From positions 1 to 34,464 of the forward strand of contig DUSU01000039.1 of NCBI GenBank assembly GCA_012842425.1: DNA of 34,464 nt. Direction: 5' to 3'. Source of the DNA: Candidatus Fermentithermobacillaceae bacterium. Its GTDB lineage: Bacteria; Bacillota; Sulfobacillia; Fermentithermobacillales; Fermentithermobacillaceae. Shown here piece after piece: positions 7,835 to 17,001 of the stretch. Positions within the stretch are counted from its first letter, which is position 1. The number at the start of each line of letters is the position of its first letter. Below the pieces are notes generated by a model, which saw nothing but the letters and a program-made list of their open reading frames with translations, searched no databases and was not told where the DNA came from. A program made the position numbers and the translations under genes.

Positions 7835-8493
7835 AGGATGTCTTGGAGAGAGCCCTGGAGAGCCTGTCCCGTGAAAAGCGGGAAGAGGCGCTCACTCACG
7901 TTTCCTATGCAAACGAGATGGGCTCTCCCGTAAACAACGAGCGTCTGGAGTTTTTGGGGGACGCGGTCCTTCATCTCGCCGTTGGCAGCATCCTCTACGA
8001 ACGCTACCCTTCTCTTTCTGAGGGAGACCTTACGAGGATGAGGGCCTCTCTCGTATCGGGCGCTACACTGGCCAAGATCGCCCTGGAGGGAGGTCTCGGA
8101 GACCTCGTGAATCTCGGAAAGGGCGAGAGCGCCTCAGGTGGGCGCCGGCGTCCGAGGGTTCTGGGGAGCGCGCTTGAGGCAGTGATCGGCGCGGTATTCT
8201 TGGAATGCGGGTGGGAAGCGGCCTTTAACCTCGTCAAAGACATTTTCGCCGGTAAGATCCACGACTCCGTTCCCGTCGACCCGAAGACAAGGATCCAGGA
8301 GATCGTTCAGAGAGTTCCCGGCTCTACTCTGGAGTACCGTGTCGTGGACTCCTCAGGGCCGGACCACCGCCGTGTTTTCACCGTAGCGTGCGTGGTGAAT
8401 GGGAAGGAAGTATCTACGGGCACGGGGTTCTCAAAGAAGGAAGCGGAGGAGCGGGCGGCCGAGGCCTACCTCCGGACGCTTACGGAGACTTGA
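7831..8493 (+). CDS. rnc: Ribonuclease III, with an altered metal-site position
   Basis: RNase III cuts double-stranded RNA, including rRNA precursors. The 220-residue protein has the signature NERLEFLGDAVL, the downstream EGDLTRMRASLVSG, and a C-terminal dsRNA-binding domain (about residues 150-218, ending GTGFSKKEAEERAAEAYL). The second metal-site segment reads LGSALEAVIGAVFLECG, where family members normally have a LAD..EA pattern; the Asp equivalent to E. coli D114 is Ser here while the following Glu is kept. The other acidic ligands appear intact. It overlaps fabF by four bases, and its last 14 bases overlap the convergent regulator on the other strand. Confidence 0.94.
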   Translation: MKDVLERALESLSREKREEALTHVSYANEMGSPVNNERLEFLGDAVLHLAVGSILYERYPSLSEGDLTRMRASLVSGATLAKIALEGGLGDLVNLGKGESASGGRRRPRVLGSALEAVIGAVFLECGWEAAFNLVKDIFAGKIHDSVPVDPKTRIQEIVQRVPGSTLEYRVVDSSGPDHRRVFTVACVVNGKEVSTGTGFSKKEAEERAAEAYLRTLTET

Positions 8494-9049
8494 CGATAAG
8501 CACTACCTTGCCGTCCACCGAGTCGGGAACGAGCACCATTCCGGGTCTCATGGCGTCGACGAAGACATCTTGGTCATCTGATTGTCCGTATCTCCTCACC
8601 AAACGCTTGGAGCCTTTCACGCTTACCCAGACTAGGTCGCCCTGAAAAAAAGGGGCGTGGGGGTCCACAACCAGCACATCGCCGCGGGATACCAGCGGCG
8701 GGAAATCGGACTTTGTAAGGAGCACCCCGTAGCTGTGGGGCCCTGCCTGTTTGCGGATGTGTTCCCAGAGGCCTGTGGGAAGGGCACGTGTGTCCTCCTC
8801 GGGGTATAGCCTAAACGGCGGCTCGCCGGCCTCTCTTACATATCCGGCCTGCGGTGGCTCAACTTGAGGCTGCGGAGGGGTTCTCTTAAGAACGGCAAGT
8901 TTGAAATCTTTAAGTCCGCGGAAGCCTGCTTTCCCCAGCCAGTAATAGACTGATTTCTCTTCTGCGTATCCGAGCTCCGTGGCTATGTCCTTGGCCGTGG
9001 CGTTCGGATTCCTCATAACGATATGTACCATGTCGTCTATAATGGACAA
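8480..9049 (-). CDS. HTH plus S24/LexA-like domain regulator
   Basis: The 189-residue protein has an N-terminal winged-helix-like segment (about residues 1-55, NATAKDIATELGYAEEKSVYYWL) and, after a proline-rich linker, a C-terminal domain resembling the S24 (LexA/UmuD/phage repressor) fold: SRGDVLVVDPHAPFFQGDLVWV followed by RLVRRYG. A Ser lies where the S24 nucleophile could fall (TKSDFPP), but the expected Lys is Arg (LVRR), so autocleavage is doubtful. The start is TTG with AGGAGTG upstream. It is divergent from smc and convergent with rnc (14-base overlap). Its targets are unknown; it is not assigned as LexA. Confidence 0.65.
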   Translation of the reverse strand: MSIIDDMVHIVMRNPNATAKDIATELGYAEEKSVYYWLGKAGFRGLKDFKLAVLKRTPPQPQVEPPQAGYVREAGEPPFRLYPEEDTRALPTGLWEHIRKQAGPHSYGVLLTKSDFPPLVSRGDVLVVDPHAPFFQGDLVWVSVKGSKRLVRRYGQSDDQDVFVDAMRPGMVLVPDSVDGKVVLIVKSP

Positions 9050-9139
9050 ACAGCGTTCACTCCTAGGGAAAGTGGCAGCGCGGGTAGAAAGTTATACCTT
9101 ATGTGGAAGATCCCTTTACAGGGGTCGTATACACTTGCA

Positions 9140-9154
9140 TACATGACTTATGTA
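9140..9154. promoter_or_regulatory. Inverted repeat upstream of smc, possible operator
   Basis: TACAT-GACTT-ATGTA is a 5-bp inverted repeat just before the smc ribosome site, in the 122-base gap between smc and the divergent HTH regulator. It could be an operator for that regulator, but the repeat is short and the assignment is speculative. On the minus strand a TATAAC box (9091-9096) is a possible -10 for the regulator gene, with no convincing -35. Confidence 0.3.
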
Positions 9155-9171
9155 CAGGAGGCACCCTGCTC

Positions 9172-12100
9172 GTGCTAAAGAAGCTCACACTGCACGGCTT
9201 CAAATCTTTCTGCGACAGGACCGAAATAACTCTCGGAAAAGGAGCCACGGCCATCGTGGGGCCCAACGGCTGCGGGAAGTCCAACCTGGCCGACGCCCTG
9301 AGGTGGGTTCTCGGCGAGCAGAACCCGCGGGTTCTGAGGTCATCAAAGCAGCAGGACTTCATTTTCTCGGGTACTGAGACAAGGAAGGCCATGGGTTCGT
9401 GCGAAGTCAGGCTCCTTTTTGACGGGATCACGGAAGATACGGAGACCGAAATCGTTAGGCGCCTCAACCGGGACGGGACGGGTGAGTACAGGCTGAACGG
9501 CAAGGCCTGCCGCTGGAAAGACATTGTAGAGACTCTGGCCGGGACGGGGCTCTCCCACACCGGATACGTGGTCATCGGCCAAGGCACCATACACGAACTC
9601 GCTTCCGGGCGTCCCGAGGACCGGCGCCTATGGATTGAGGAGGCGTCAGGGGTTGCGCGTGTCAGGCTGGACAAGAGAGACATGGAGTCGCGCCTTACAC
9701 ATGCGGCGGCAGAGCTCCAACGGCTTGACGACCTCACTGTAGAACTTGTCTCGCGAAAAGAGAAACTGGCCGTAGACTGCGAGGCGACCTCGAAGTACCG
9801 GGAGCTCACTTCTGAGAAGCGCGAAGTGGAGCTGGCCATGTGGCTCTCCCAGGCAGAAGAGGAAGGGCGAAAGGTCTCGGCGCTCACAAAGAGGCTTGAG
9901 AGGCTCAAGTCCGATCGCGAGCACATGGAGCTTTCCGGACCCCGGCTTAAGGAACGGGAAGCGTCTCTCTTGGAGAAGAAGCCCGCGCTGGACGAAGCCA
10001 TCTCCGAAGTCCAGAAACTCAGGGAAGAGTCGGCCGCAGCCCTGCTGGCCCTCGAGAAGGAGCGGGACGGCGCCAGGGGCCAGGCGATGGCGCTCATGAG
10101 GGAGATCGAGAACCGCTCCGCCAGAAGGGAAGCCCTAAAGAAGGACCTGGATAAGCTGGCGGCCGAAGAGGCGTCTCTCGTGTCCCGGAGGGAGGTCCTG
10201 GCGCAGCGTCTCCAGGAAGCGGCGCAGAAACTCGAGGAAGCCGAGGCCGAACGGGCGAAGCACGAGGACCTTCGCCGGGAATACAGCGAAAGGGCCATTT
10301 CCCTCCGTACCGAGGTCGTGCAGCTCACCGGCGACCTTGCCAAGCTACAGAGGTCCGGCGATGAGCTCCGGAGGAAGCTCGACGAAAACCGGCGGAGGGC
10401 GAGAGAGCTCGCGTCTTTCTTGACCAGTTCCAAGGCGAGGGCCGAATCGGAAGCGGCGCTTGTGACCGAACTGGAAGCGCGACTTAAGGAGCAGTCCGCG
10501 AAGCGCTCCGAGCATGAGCGGCGGATCGCTGAGCTTGACTCCGGGATCGCTTCGGCCAGAGCTGCTCTTGACAAGGAACTGGCCGCTGAGAAGAACCTGG
10601 GCGCCCGGCTCTCCGCGGTGAGAGCAAGGAAGAAAGTACTGGAAGACCTAGAGAAGGCGTTTGAGGGTTACGGCAAGGGGCCCCGCTCCGTACTTGAGGC
10701 CGCGTCGCAGGGAAGGCTCAAAGGAGTCGTGGGTTCGGTGAGCCAGCTCGTCTCGTGCGAGGCCAAGTACATATCCGCCCTGTCGGCTGCCATCGGGGGA
10801 GCCGCCGAGAATATCGTCGTCGAGGACGAAGAGGCTGCCAAGGCAGCAATCGCGATGCTCAAGAAAACAAACGGGGGCAGGGCTACCTTCCTTCCTATAA
10901 GCCTCATGAGGCCGAGGGAGATGCCTCCCAGGGCCCAAGAAGCCCTTTCCAGGATGAAACGCGTTCGCCCTCTTCTTTCGGTGCTCGCCTATCCCGAAAA
11001 CGTGGAAGCAGCTGTCAGATACCTGTGCGGGCGCATTGTGCTTGCGGATGACCTGGATACCGCCCTCGCCTTCATGAGGGCGTCCGGATGGACGACCCGT
11101 GCCGTCACCCTTTCCGGCGAAAGCATCGAACCCGGTGGGGCCATGACGGGAGGCGAGGCGCCCAGGAGCGAGGCGCTCTTCAGGAGGAAACAGGACCTTT
11201 TGGACCTCACGTCCGAAGAGACGAGGCTGGCCGGAGAGATGGACCGTGTGCTCGGCCGGCGGAAGGCCGTGGAGAAAGAGGTTAGCAGCCTTTCCGGGGA
11301 GCGCGAACGGTGCGTGTCTCTCCTCGGGAAGGTTGCCGCACAGGTCTCAAGGCTTGAGGAACAGCTCAAGAGGGCTCAGGCTTCGCTGAGCTCGCTTCGC
11401 GCCGAGATTGAGAGGCGAGAGCCGGAGAAGGCTTCCCTCGAGGCAGAGGAAAGAGAGGTCCTCGCGGAACTCGGCGCCATAAGCGAGCGCTTGAGCCAAG
11501 TCTCCCGGGTTATGGAGACGAAGCAAAGTGAACTTGAGAAGCTCGACGCTCACCTGAAAGAGGTATCGCTCTCAGACCGGAAGTCATCCGACGAGATACA
11601 GAGGCTCAGGGCAGAGAAAGAAGTCCTGGAACGGGACCTGTCTTCGGTCCTAAGGCGCCTTGATGGAATAGTTGGGGAGAAATCGTCCCACGAGAAGTCC
11701 CTTGTCGAAGAAGAGAACGAGATAAAGAAGCAGAGCCGGAGCCTTGATGAAATGAAGAGCCTTACAGAGTCGCTGGGTGAGCGAATATCGGACTTGGAGG
11801 AGGAGTCAAGGCGTCTTGCGAGGCTCTTCGAGGAGAAGTCCGCTGAGAGGGAAGCGCTCCTTGCGGCCATCTCTGAGTGCCAGGCCGAGATCGCGAGGAT
11901 AGAACGGGATTCGGAGACCTTGCTTACCAGGATTGAGGAAACCGCTGCCGAGATAGAGGTCCAGCAGCGGGCGCTACTCGATACCAAGGAGCTCATCGCA
12001 TCCGAGTTCGGCGTCCAAGACTTAAGCGCGGTGACGTTTGAGAGGCTGACGAGGGCCCAGGCCCTCGGGAAGCTCGAGGAGCTGGACGAAGCCTTGAGAG

Positions 12101-12723
12101 CTTTGGGCAGCGTCAACCTGAAGGCCGAGGAAGAGCTGAAGGAGCTTTCGGACAGGCTCGAGATTATCGCAGCCGAGAGGGCAGACGTAGAAGAAGCCAT
12201 CAAGGAGATCCACAGGGCGAGAGAAGTAGTGGAAAAGGAGATCGAGAGGCGTTTCCTGGAGACCTTCGCCTTGGTGCGCGACAGCTTCCGGGAGATATTC
12301 AGGGAGCTTTTCGGAGGAGGGAGTGGCGACCTCCACCTCATCGAAGAGACTCTGGGCGTGGAAGTCACCGCCGAGCCTCCGGGCAGGAGACAGAAGCACC
12401 TGAACCTCCTATCCGGTGGCGAAAGGTCCCTATGTGGTATCGCTCTCATTTTCGCTATACTGTCTGTAAAGCCGTCGCCTCTCATTGTGCTTGACGAGGT
12501 AGACACGGCTTTGGACGAGGTAAACGTCGTGAGATTCGGCGAGTTCTTGAGAAGGTATTCCCAGAACACTCAGTTCCTTGTCATAACGCACCAGAAAGCC
12601 ACCATGGAAGCAGCCGACCTCTTGTACGGGGTGACCATGCAGGAACCCGGGGTATCGAAGGTCTTCGGCATGCGCCTTAATGACGGTAATACGAGGCAGG
12701 GAGAGTTCAATGAGTCTTTTTGA
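9172..12723 (+). CDS. smc: Smc, chromosome condensation ATPase
   Basis: This 1183-residue protein, of normal bacterial SMC length, compacts and segregates the chromosome with ScpA/ScpB. The Walker A GPNGCGKSNLADALRW lies at the N-terminus, two long coiled coils flank a hinge near residues 505-640 (AAIGGAAENIVVEDEEAA), and the C-terminal head has the signature LLSGGERSLCGIAL and Walker B PLIVLDEVDTALD. The ORF track starts at 9103; the GTG at 9172, with AGGAGG 10 bases upstream and giving the standard start LKKLTLHGFKSF, is preferred. The end overlaps ftsY by 14 bases, implying coupling. Confidence 0.97.
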   Translation: MLKKLTLHGFKSFCDRTEITLGKGATAIVGPNGCGKSNLADALRWVLGEQNPRVLRSSKQQDFIFSGTETRKAMGSCEVRLLFDGITEDTETEIVRRLNRDGTGEYRLNGKACRWKDIVETLAGTGLSHTGYVVIGQGTIHELASGRPEDRRLWIEEASGVARVRLDKRDMESRLTHAAAELQRLDDLTVELVSRKEKLAVDCEATSKYRELTSEKREVELAMWLSQAEEEGRKVSALTKRLERLKSDREHMELSGPRLKEREASLLEKKPALDEAISEVQKLREESAAALLALEKERDGARGQAMALMREIENRSARREALKKDLDKLAAEEASLVSRREVLAQRLQEAAQKLEEAEAERAKHEDLRREYSERAISLRTEVVQLTGDLAKLQRSGDELRRKLDENRRRARELASFLTSSKARAESEAALVTELEARLKEQSAKRSEHERRIAELDSGIASARAALDKELAAEKNLGARLSAVRARKKVLEDLEKAFEGYGKGPRSVLEAASQGRLKGVVGSVSQLVSCEAKYISALSAAIGGAAENIVVEDEEAAKAAIAMLKKTNGGRATFLPISLMRPREMPPRAQEALSRMKRVRPLLSVLAYPENVEAAVRYLCGRIVLADDLDTALAFMRASGWTTRAVTLSGESIEPGGAMTGGEAPRSEALFRRKQDLLDLTSEETRLAGEMDRVLGRRKAVEKEVSSLSGERERCVSLLGKVAAQVSRLEEQLKRAQASLSSLRAEIERREPEKASLEAEEREVLAELGAISERLSQVSRVMETKQSELEKLDAHLKEVSLSDRKSSDEIQRLRAEKEVLERDLSSVLRRLDGIVGEKSSHEKSLVEEENEIKKQSRSLDEMKSLTESLGERISDLEEESRRLARLFEEKSAEREALLAAISECQAEIARIERDSETLLTRIEETAAEIEVQQRALLDTKELIASEFGVQDLSAVTFERLTRAQALGKLEELDEALRALGSVNLKAEEELKELSDRLEIIAAERADVEEAIKEIHRAREVVEKEIERRFLETFALVRDSFREIFRELFGGGSGDLHLIEETLGVEVTAEPPGRRQKHLNLLSGGERSLCGIALIFAILSVKPSPLIVLDEVDTALDEVNVVRFGEFLRRYSQNTQFLVITHQKATMEAADLLYGVTMQEPGVSKVFGMRLNDGNTRQGEFNESF

Positions 12724-13627
12724 TAGGCTTCGCCAGGGGCTTAGGCGGACGTCGGCCAACCTGAGGGATGCCGTATCCGCAATCTTCACCGGGGGTCGAG
12801 TGACCGGCGAGTTCCTGGACGAACTTGAGGAAGTGCTGATCCAGTCCGACGTGGGCGTAAAGGCAGCGATGACGCTTAGGGACAGGATCCAAGAAGAGAA
12901 CAAGAAAAGGAACCTTAAAACCACCGAGGAGCTCTTCGGTGTGATGGAGGAGCTCGTCACCGAGATCCTGGAGGGCGTGGCCGAACCTCTTAAGACGGCG
13001 CCTTCAGGCCCCACGGTCTACGTCCTCGTGGGAGTAAACGGAGCAGGGAAGACCACGACCATCGGGAAACTGGCCGAGAGATGGCGGAGCCAAGGGAAGA
13101 GCGTCATCATGGCGGCGGCTGATACCTTTAGGGCGGCAGCCCAGGATCAGCTCGCGGTATGGGCGAAGAGGACGGGTTCCGCCCTCATAGCGCACCAGCC
13201 GGGTTCCGATCCGGGGGCGGTTGCTTTCGATGCCATTAGGGCCGCGCTCGCCAGGAACACGGACCTTGTGCTTGTTGACACTGCGGGAAGGCTCCACACC
13301 AAAGGAAACCTGATGGAGGAGCTCAGAAAGATCGTCCGGGTGATCGGAAGGGAGCTTCCCGGCGCGCCCCACGAAGTCATCCTCGTCATAGACGGGACCA
13401 CCGGTCAGAACGGTCTAAACCAAGCCAAGGTGTTTGCCGAGGCCGCGGGAGTAACGGGCGTGTGCATAACCAAACTCGACGGGTCATCCAAGGGTGGCAT
13501 CGCCGTTGCGATAGCAGATGAGCTGCGCCTGCCCATAAAGCTGATCGGAGTGGGAGAGTCTTTGGACGATCTCCGGGATTTCGAGGCGGGACCTTTCGCC
13601 AAGGCCTTGTTCGCCAAGCCTGAATAG
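12710..13627 (+). CDS. ftsY: FtsY, signal recognition particle receptor GTPase
   Basis: FtsY docks the SRP-ribosome complex at the membrane. The 305-residue form has a short N-terminal region and then the NG GTPase domain: GVNGAGKTTTIGKLA (G1), DTFRAAAQDQL, DTAGRLHTKGNLMEEL (G3) and TKLDGSSKGG (G4). It lacks the long acidic A domain of E. coli FtsY, as is usual in Bacillota. The ORF track extends upstream; the ATG at 12710 behind AGGGAGAG is chosen. It overlaps smc by 14 bases. Its partner Ffh is encoded about 5 kb downstream, after an intervening metabolic module. Confidence 0.97.
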   Translation: MSLFDRLRQGLRRTSANLRDAVSAIFTGGRVTGEFLDELEEVLIQSDVGVKAAMTLRDRIQEENKKRNLKTTEELFGVMEELVTEILEGVAEPLKTAPSGPTVYVLVGVNGAGKTTTIGKLAERWRSQGKSVIMAAADTFRAAAQDQLAVWAKRTGSALIAHQPGSDPGAVAFDAIRAALARNTDLVLVDTAGRLHTKGNLMEELRKIVRVIGRELPGAPHEVILVIDGTTGQNGLNQAKVFAEAAGVTGVCITKLDGSSKGGIAVAIADELRLPIKLIGVGESLDDLRDFEAGPFAKALFAKPE

Positions 13628-13640
13628 GGAGATGTGAGCC

Positions 13641-14555
13641 GTGGAAGGCCCGAGCGGCACTATCTTCAACATACAGAGGTTTTCCCTGCACGACGGTCCG
13701 GGTCTTAGAACCACTGTGTTCCTGAAGGGGTGTCCGCTCAGGTGTCCCTGGTGTCACAACCCCGAGAGCCAGAGTCCCGTACCCGAGGTCATGTACTGGA
13801 AGACAAGGTGCGTGGGTTGCGGCGCATGCGTTGCTGCCTGCCCTGAGGGCGTCCTGAGGCTCGAAGGCGGGCAGGTCGTCTTGACCGGCGAACGGTGCGC
13901 GGCTTGCGAAGAGTGCGTTAGTAGGTGCCCCGCGGGAGCGAGGGGCGTTTCCGGCAAAAAAGCCACTCCGGGGGAAGTCCTTTCGGAGGTCCTCAAGGAC
14001 ACCGTGTTTTTTGACCAGTCGGGCGGTGGAGTCACCTTCTCGGGCGGCGAGCCCCTATTCCAACCGGAGTTCTTGGAGGCTTCCCTCAGGCTTTGCAAGG
14101 AAGCCGGGCTCATGACCGCAGTCGACACCAGCGGGTTCGCACCCTGGGAGGCAATCGAAAGGCTCCTTCCTTTCACTGACCTCTTCCTCTATGACGTAAA
14201 GCACATGGATGATGCGGTACACCGCGAACTAATCGGCGTATCCAACAAGCTTATCCTGGAGAACCTTTGTCGCCTCGGCGGGACAGGAAAGGAAGTCTTG
14301 GCAAGGTTGCCGCTCATCCCTGGCGTAAATGACCAAAGGGACAACATAGAGAAGACTGGGGAGTTTCTTTCGTCTGTAGGAGTCTCGCGGATAACGGTGC
14401 TTCCCTATCACGACATGGGGAAAGAAAAGTATGAGCGTTTGGGAAGGGATTACGCGCTGACGGAACTCTTGGAGCCACCGGACGAAGACATCGAGAGGGT
14501 AGTCAATGCGCTTAAGGGTCTTGGATTGCGGGTTGAAGTGAGCGGGCGGTCATAG
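13641..14555 (+). CDS. Glycyl-radical enzyme activase (radical SAM), likely for the adjacent HypD
   Basis: This 304-residue radical-SAM protein would install the glycyl radical on its partner using S-adenosylmethionine. The SAM cluster motif CPLRCPWC (Cys31, 35, 38) follows the family start LHDGPGLRTTVFLKG. An inserted dicluster ferredoxin domain gives CVGCGACVAACP (Cys57-67) and CAACEECVSRCP (Cys86-96), as in activases of hydroxyproline dehydratase, hydroxyphenylacetate decarboxylase and similar enzymes but not of pyruvate formate-lyase. TFSGGEPL and the DVKHMD segment are also typical. The start is GTG, 13 bases after ftsY. The glycyl-radical enzyme begins 28 bases downstream, so that is the expected substrate. 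Confidence 0.93.
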   Translation: MEGPSGTIFNIQRFSLHDGPGLRTTVFLKGCPLRCPWCHNPESQSPVPEVMYWKTRCVGCGACVAACPEGVLRLEGGQVVLTGERCAACEECVSRCPAGARGVSGKKATPGEVLSEVLKDTVFFDQSGGGVTFSGGEPLFQPEFLEASLRLCKEAGLMTAVDTSGFAPWEAIERLLPFTDLFLYDVKHMDDAVHRELIGVSNKLILENLCRLGGTGKEVLARLPLIPGVNDQRDNIEKTGEFLSSVGVSRITVLPYHDMGKEKYERLGRDYALTELLEPPDEDIERVVNALKGLGLRVEVSGRS

Positions 14556-14583
14556 GTTGTTATAAGTACCGGAGGGATGAGCC

Positions 14584-16944
14584 GTGAGAGAGAGAGTTCA
14601 GAGACTGCGTGAGAGAAGCCTTAGCGCCGTGCCGGAGCTTTCCATTGAGCGCGCCCTCATAGTCACCGACGTGTACAAGGAATACCAGGGCAAAGTATCG
14701 ACTCCCGTCCTGAGAGCCCTCACGTTCAAAGCATTGATGGAAAAGAAGGCAGTTTATATAGGAGAAGATGAACTTATCGTCGGAGAGCGTGGAGAACGCC
14801 CGAAGAGGACTCCTACATATCCGGAGCTTTGCTGCCACACGCTCGACGATTTCCAAATCATCAACGATAGGGAAAAGACCTTCTTCCGGGTAGATCCCGA
14901 AGCCCGAAAGGCTCAGGCCGAGATAATCATTCCTTACTGGGAAAAGAGGTCTATGAGGCACAAACTCTTCTCCCAGATGTCCCAAGAGTGGATAGACTGT
15001 TACGAAGCAGGCATTTTCACCGAGTTCATGGAGCAGCGCGCTCCCGGACACACGGTCCTCGACGGGAAGATCTACGAGAAGGGCTTCCTCGATTTCAAGG
15101 AAGACATCCGTCGGGCCATAGGGGCGCTTGACTTCGCGAATGACCCGCGCGCGTACGAAAAGCGTGAAGAGCTCAGGGCCATGGACATCTGCTGCGATGC
15201 CATCATCACCTATGCGTGGCGCCACGCCGAGCTGGCGAGGAAGATGGCAGAGGAGTGCCACGATCCGGTGAGGAAGGAAGAACTCCTCAAGATTGCCGAG
15301 ATATCGTCTCACGTGCCTGCCCGTCCTCCCAGGACCTTCTGGGAGGCGCTCCAGATGTACTGGTACGTCCACATATGCGTCATAACCGAGCTCAACACGT
15401 GGGATTCCTTTAACCCCGGAAGGCTCGACCAGCACCTGTATCCCTTCTACAAGAAGGAACTCGAGGAAGGTACCCTCACCCGCGAGGACGCCAGGGAGCT
15501 CCTGCAGTGCTTCTGGGTTAAGTTCAACAACCAGCCGGCACCGCCCAAAGTAGGCATCACGCTGGCTGAGAGCGGCACGTATACCGATTTTGCCAATATC
15601 AACGTGGGCGGTCTAAAGGTGGACGGATCGTGCGGAGTCAATGACGTCTCCTACTTGCTCCTGGAAGTCATCGACGAGATGCGGCTACTCCAACCTTCTT
15701 CCAATATCCAGCTTAGCGCCAAGAACCCTGACCACTTCTTGCGCAAAGCCTGCGAGGTCATCAGGAAGGGCTGGGGACAGCCTTCTGTGTTTAACGCCGA
15801 TGTGGTAGTGCAGGAGATGCTCCGAGCGGGCAAGACCGTCGAAGATGCGCGGCAAGGAGGCACGTCCGGTTGCGTGGAAACCGGGGCCTTTGGCAAGGAG
15901 AGCTACATCCTCACCGGGTACCTAAACCTTCCCAAGATACTGGAGATCACCCTCCACAACGGAGTTGACCCCCGTACGGGCAAGGAGATAGGGAAGAAAA
16001 CCGGCGAGCCGTCTTCGTGGGCTACTTTCGAGGACCTCCTTAGGGCCTACGAGGAGCAGCTCCGGTACTTCATAGACGTTAAGATCAAAGGCAACAACAT
16101 AATCGAGTACCTCTACGCCGAGAACATGCCCTGCCCGTTCCTGTCGACCATAATCAGCGACTGCATTGAGAACGGCACCGACTACAATGCGGGCGGAGCC
16201 AGATACCACACCAGGTACATCCAAGGTGTGGGGATAGCGTCGATCACCGACAGCCTCGCCGCGATCAAGGACCTCGTGTTTGAGAGGCAGCTCCTAACGG
16301 CCGACGAGCTGGTGGGGGTGCTTGAGAGGAACTTCGAGGACGCTCCCTCTCTCAGGGAGATCGCGGTCTCCCAGTGTCCCAAGTACGGAAACGACGACGA
16401 CCGGGCCGACGAGATCATGACACGGGTGTTCCACATGTTCTTCCGGCTTGTGGACGGGCGGAAGAGCCCGACCGGCGGCACTTACCATATCGACATGCTT
16501 CCTACCACGTGCCACGTATACTTCGGGTCCGTCACGGGCGCAACCCCCGACGGCAGGCTCGCGGGCGAGCCGCTCTCAGAGGGCATCTCCCCGGTGCAGG
16601 GGCGGGATAAGTACGGGCCAACTGCCGTCTTGAAGTCGGCTTCAAAGATGGATCACGTGAAGACGGGAGGTACGCTCCTAAACCAGAAGTTCTCGCCCGA
16701 GGTCTTAGAGGGAGAAGAGGGGCTCAGGGCTCTCATGAACCTCATACGGGCTTACTTCAAGCTCGGCGGCCATCACATACAGTTCAACGTGATAAACGCC
16801 CAGACGCTCCGCGACGCTCAGGCAAATCCCGATAGGTACAGAGACCTTATCGTCAGGGTAGCGGGGTACAGCGATTACTTCTGCGACCTGAGCCGCGCCT
16901 TGCAGGATGAGATAATCGCGAGGACGGAGCACAAATCATTCTGA
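14584..16944 (+). CDS. hypD: Glycyl-radical enzyme, probable trans-4-hydroxy-L-proline dehydratase
   Basis: The 786-residue protein is a pyruvate formate-lyase superfamily member. The thiyl-radical Cys430 with Glu432 sits in GGTSGCVETGAFGKE, and the radical Gly761 is in RVAGYSD near the C-terminus. Long stretches match what I recall of Clostridioides difficile HypD, for example EFMEQRAPGHTV, FNNQPAPPKVGITL, GARYHTRYIQGVGI and KTGGTLLNQ. HypD dehydrates trans-4-hydroxy-L-proline to pyrroline-5-carboxylate, which ProC reduces to proline. GCVETG and these stretches argue against pyruvate formate-lyase, glycerol dehydratase and choline lyase. The start is GTG behind GGAGGGATGA. The activase is immediately upstream; no proC or proline reductase gene is in the window. 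The enzyme should be oxygen-sensitive. Confidence 0.88.
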   Translation: MRERVQRLRERSLSAVPELSIERALIVTDVYKEYQGKVSTPVLRALTFKALMEKKAVYIGEDELIVGERGERPKRTPTYPELCCHTLDDFQIINDREKTFFRVDPEARKAQAEIIIPYWEKRSMRHKLFSQMSQEWIDCYEAGIFTEFMEQRAPGHTVLDGKIYEKGFLDFKEDIRRAIGALDFANDPRAYEKREELRAMDICCDAIITYAWRHAELARKMAEECHDPVRKEELLKIAEISSHVPARPPRTFWEALQMYWYVHICVITELNTWDSFNPGRLDQHLYPFYKKELEEGTLTREDARELLQCFWVKFNNQPAPPKVGITLAESGTYTDFANINVGGLKVDGSCGVNDVSYLLLEVIDEMRLLQPSSNIQLSAKNPDHFLRKACEVIRKGWGQPSVFNADVVVQEMLRAGKTVEDARQGGTSGCVETGAFGKESYILTGYLNLPKILEITLHNGVDPRTGKEIGKKTGEPSSWATFEDLLRAYEEQLRYFIDVKIKGNNIIEYLYAENMPCPFLSTIISDCIENGTDYNAGGARYHTRYIQGVGIASITDSLAAIKDLVFERQLLTADELVGVLERNFEDAPSLREIAVSQCPKYGNDDDRADEIMTRVFHMFFRLVDGRKSPTGGTYHIDMLPTTCHVYFGSVTGATPDGRLAGEPLSEGISPVQGRDKYGPTAVLKSASKMDHVKTGGTLLNQKFSPEVLEGEEGLRALMNLIRAYFKLGGHHIQFNVINAQTLRDAQANPDRYRDLIVRVAGYSDYFCDLSRALQDEIIARTEHKSF

Positions 16945-17001
16945 CACAAGTTCTGAGTAAGGCCGGCATGAAGGGCGTCATTAAGTTCTCACGCGCGTTC
17001 A

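Noticed and set aside
8480-9049. LexA repressor
   Set aside because: The expected catalytic Lys is Arg, the cleavage-site Ala-Gly is not evident, and no canonical Gram-positive SOS box is seen in the divergent region.
9099-10574. 491-residue minus-strand ORF, Ser/Arg-rich
   Set aside because: It is the antisense shadow of the smc coiled-coil region; low-complexity Ser/Arg content is what the complement of Glu/Lys/Leu-rich coding sequence gives, and no ribosome site or family motif is seen.
11550-12569. 339-residue minus-strand ORF
   Set aside because: Antisense to the second smc coiled coil and head, Ser-rich shadow with no recognisable domain.
14560-15435. 291-residue minus-strand ORF
   Set aside because: Antisense to hypD; no motif and no ribosome site.
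14584-16944. Pyruvate formate-lyase
   Set aside because: PFL has a Cys-Cys active pair and a simple activase; here the site is GCVETG and the activase has two extra ferredoxin clusters.
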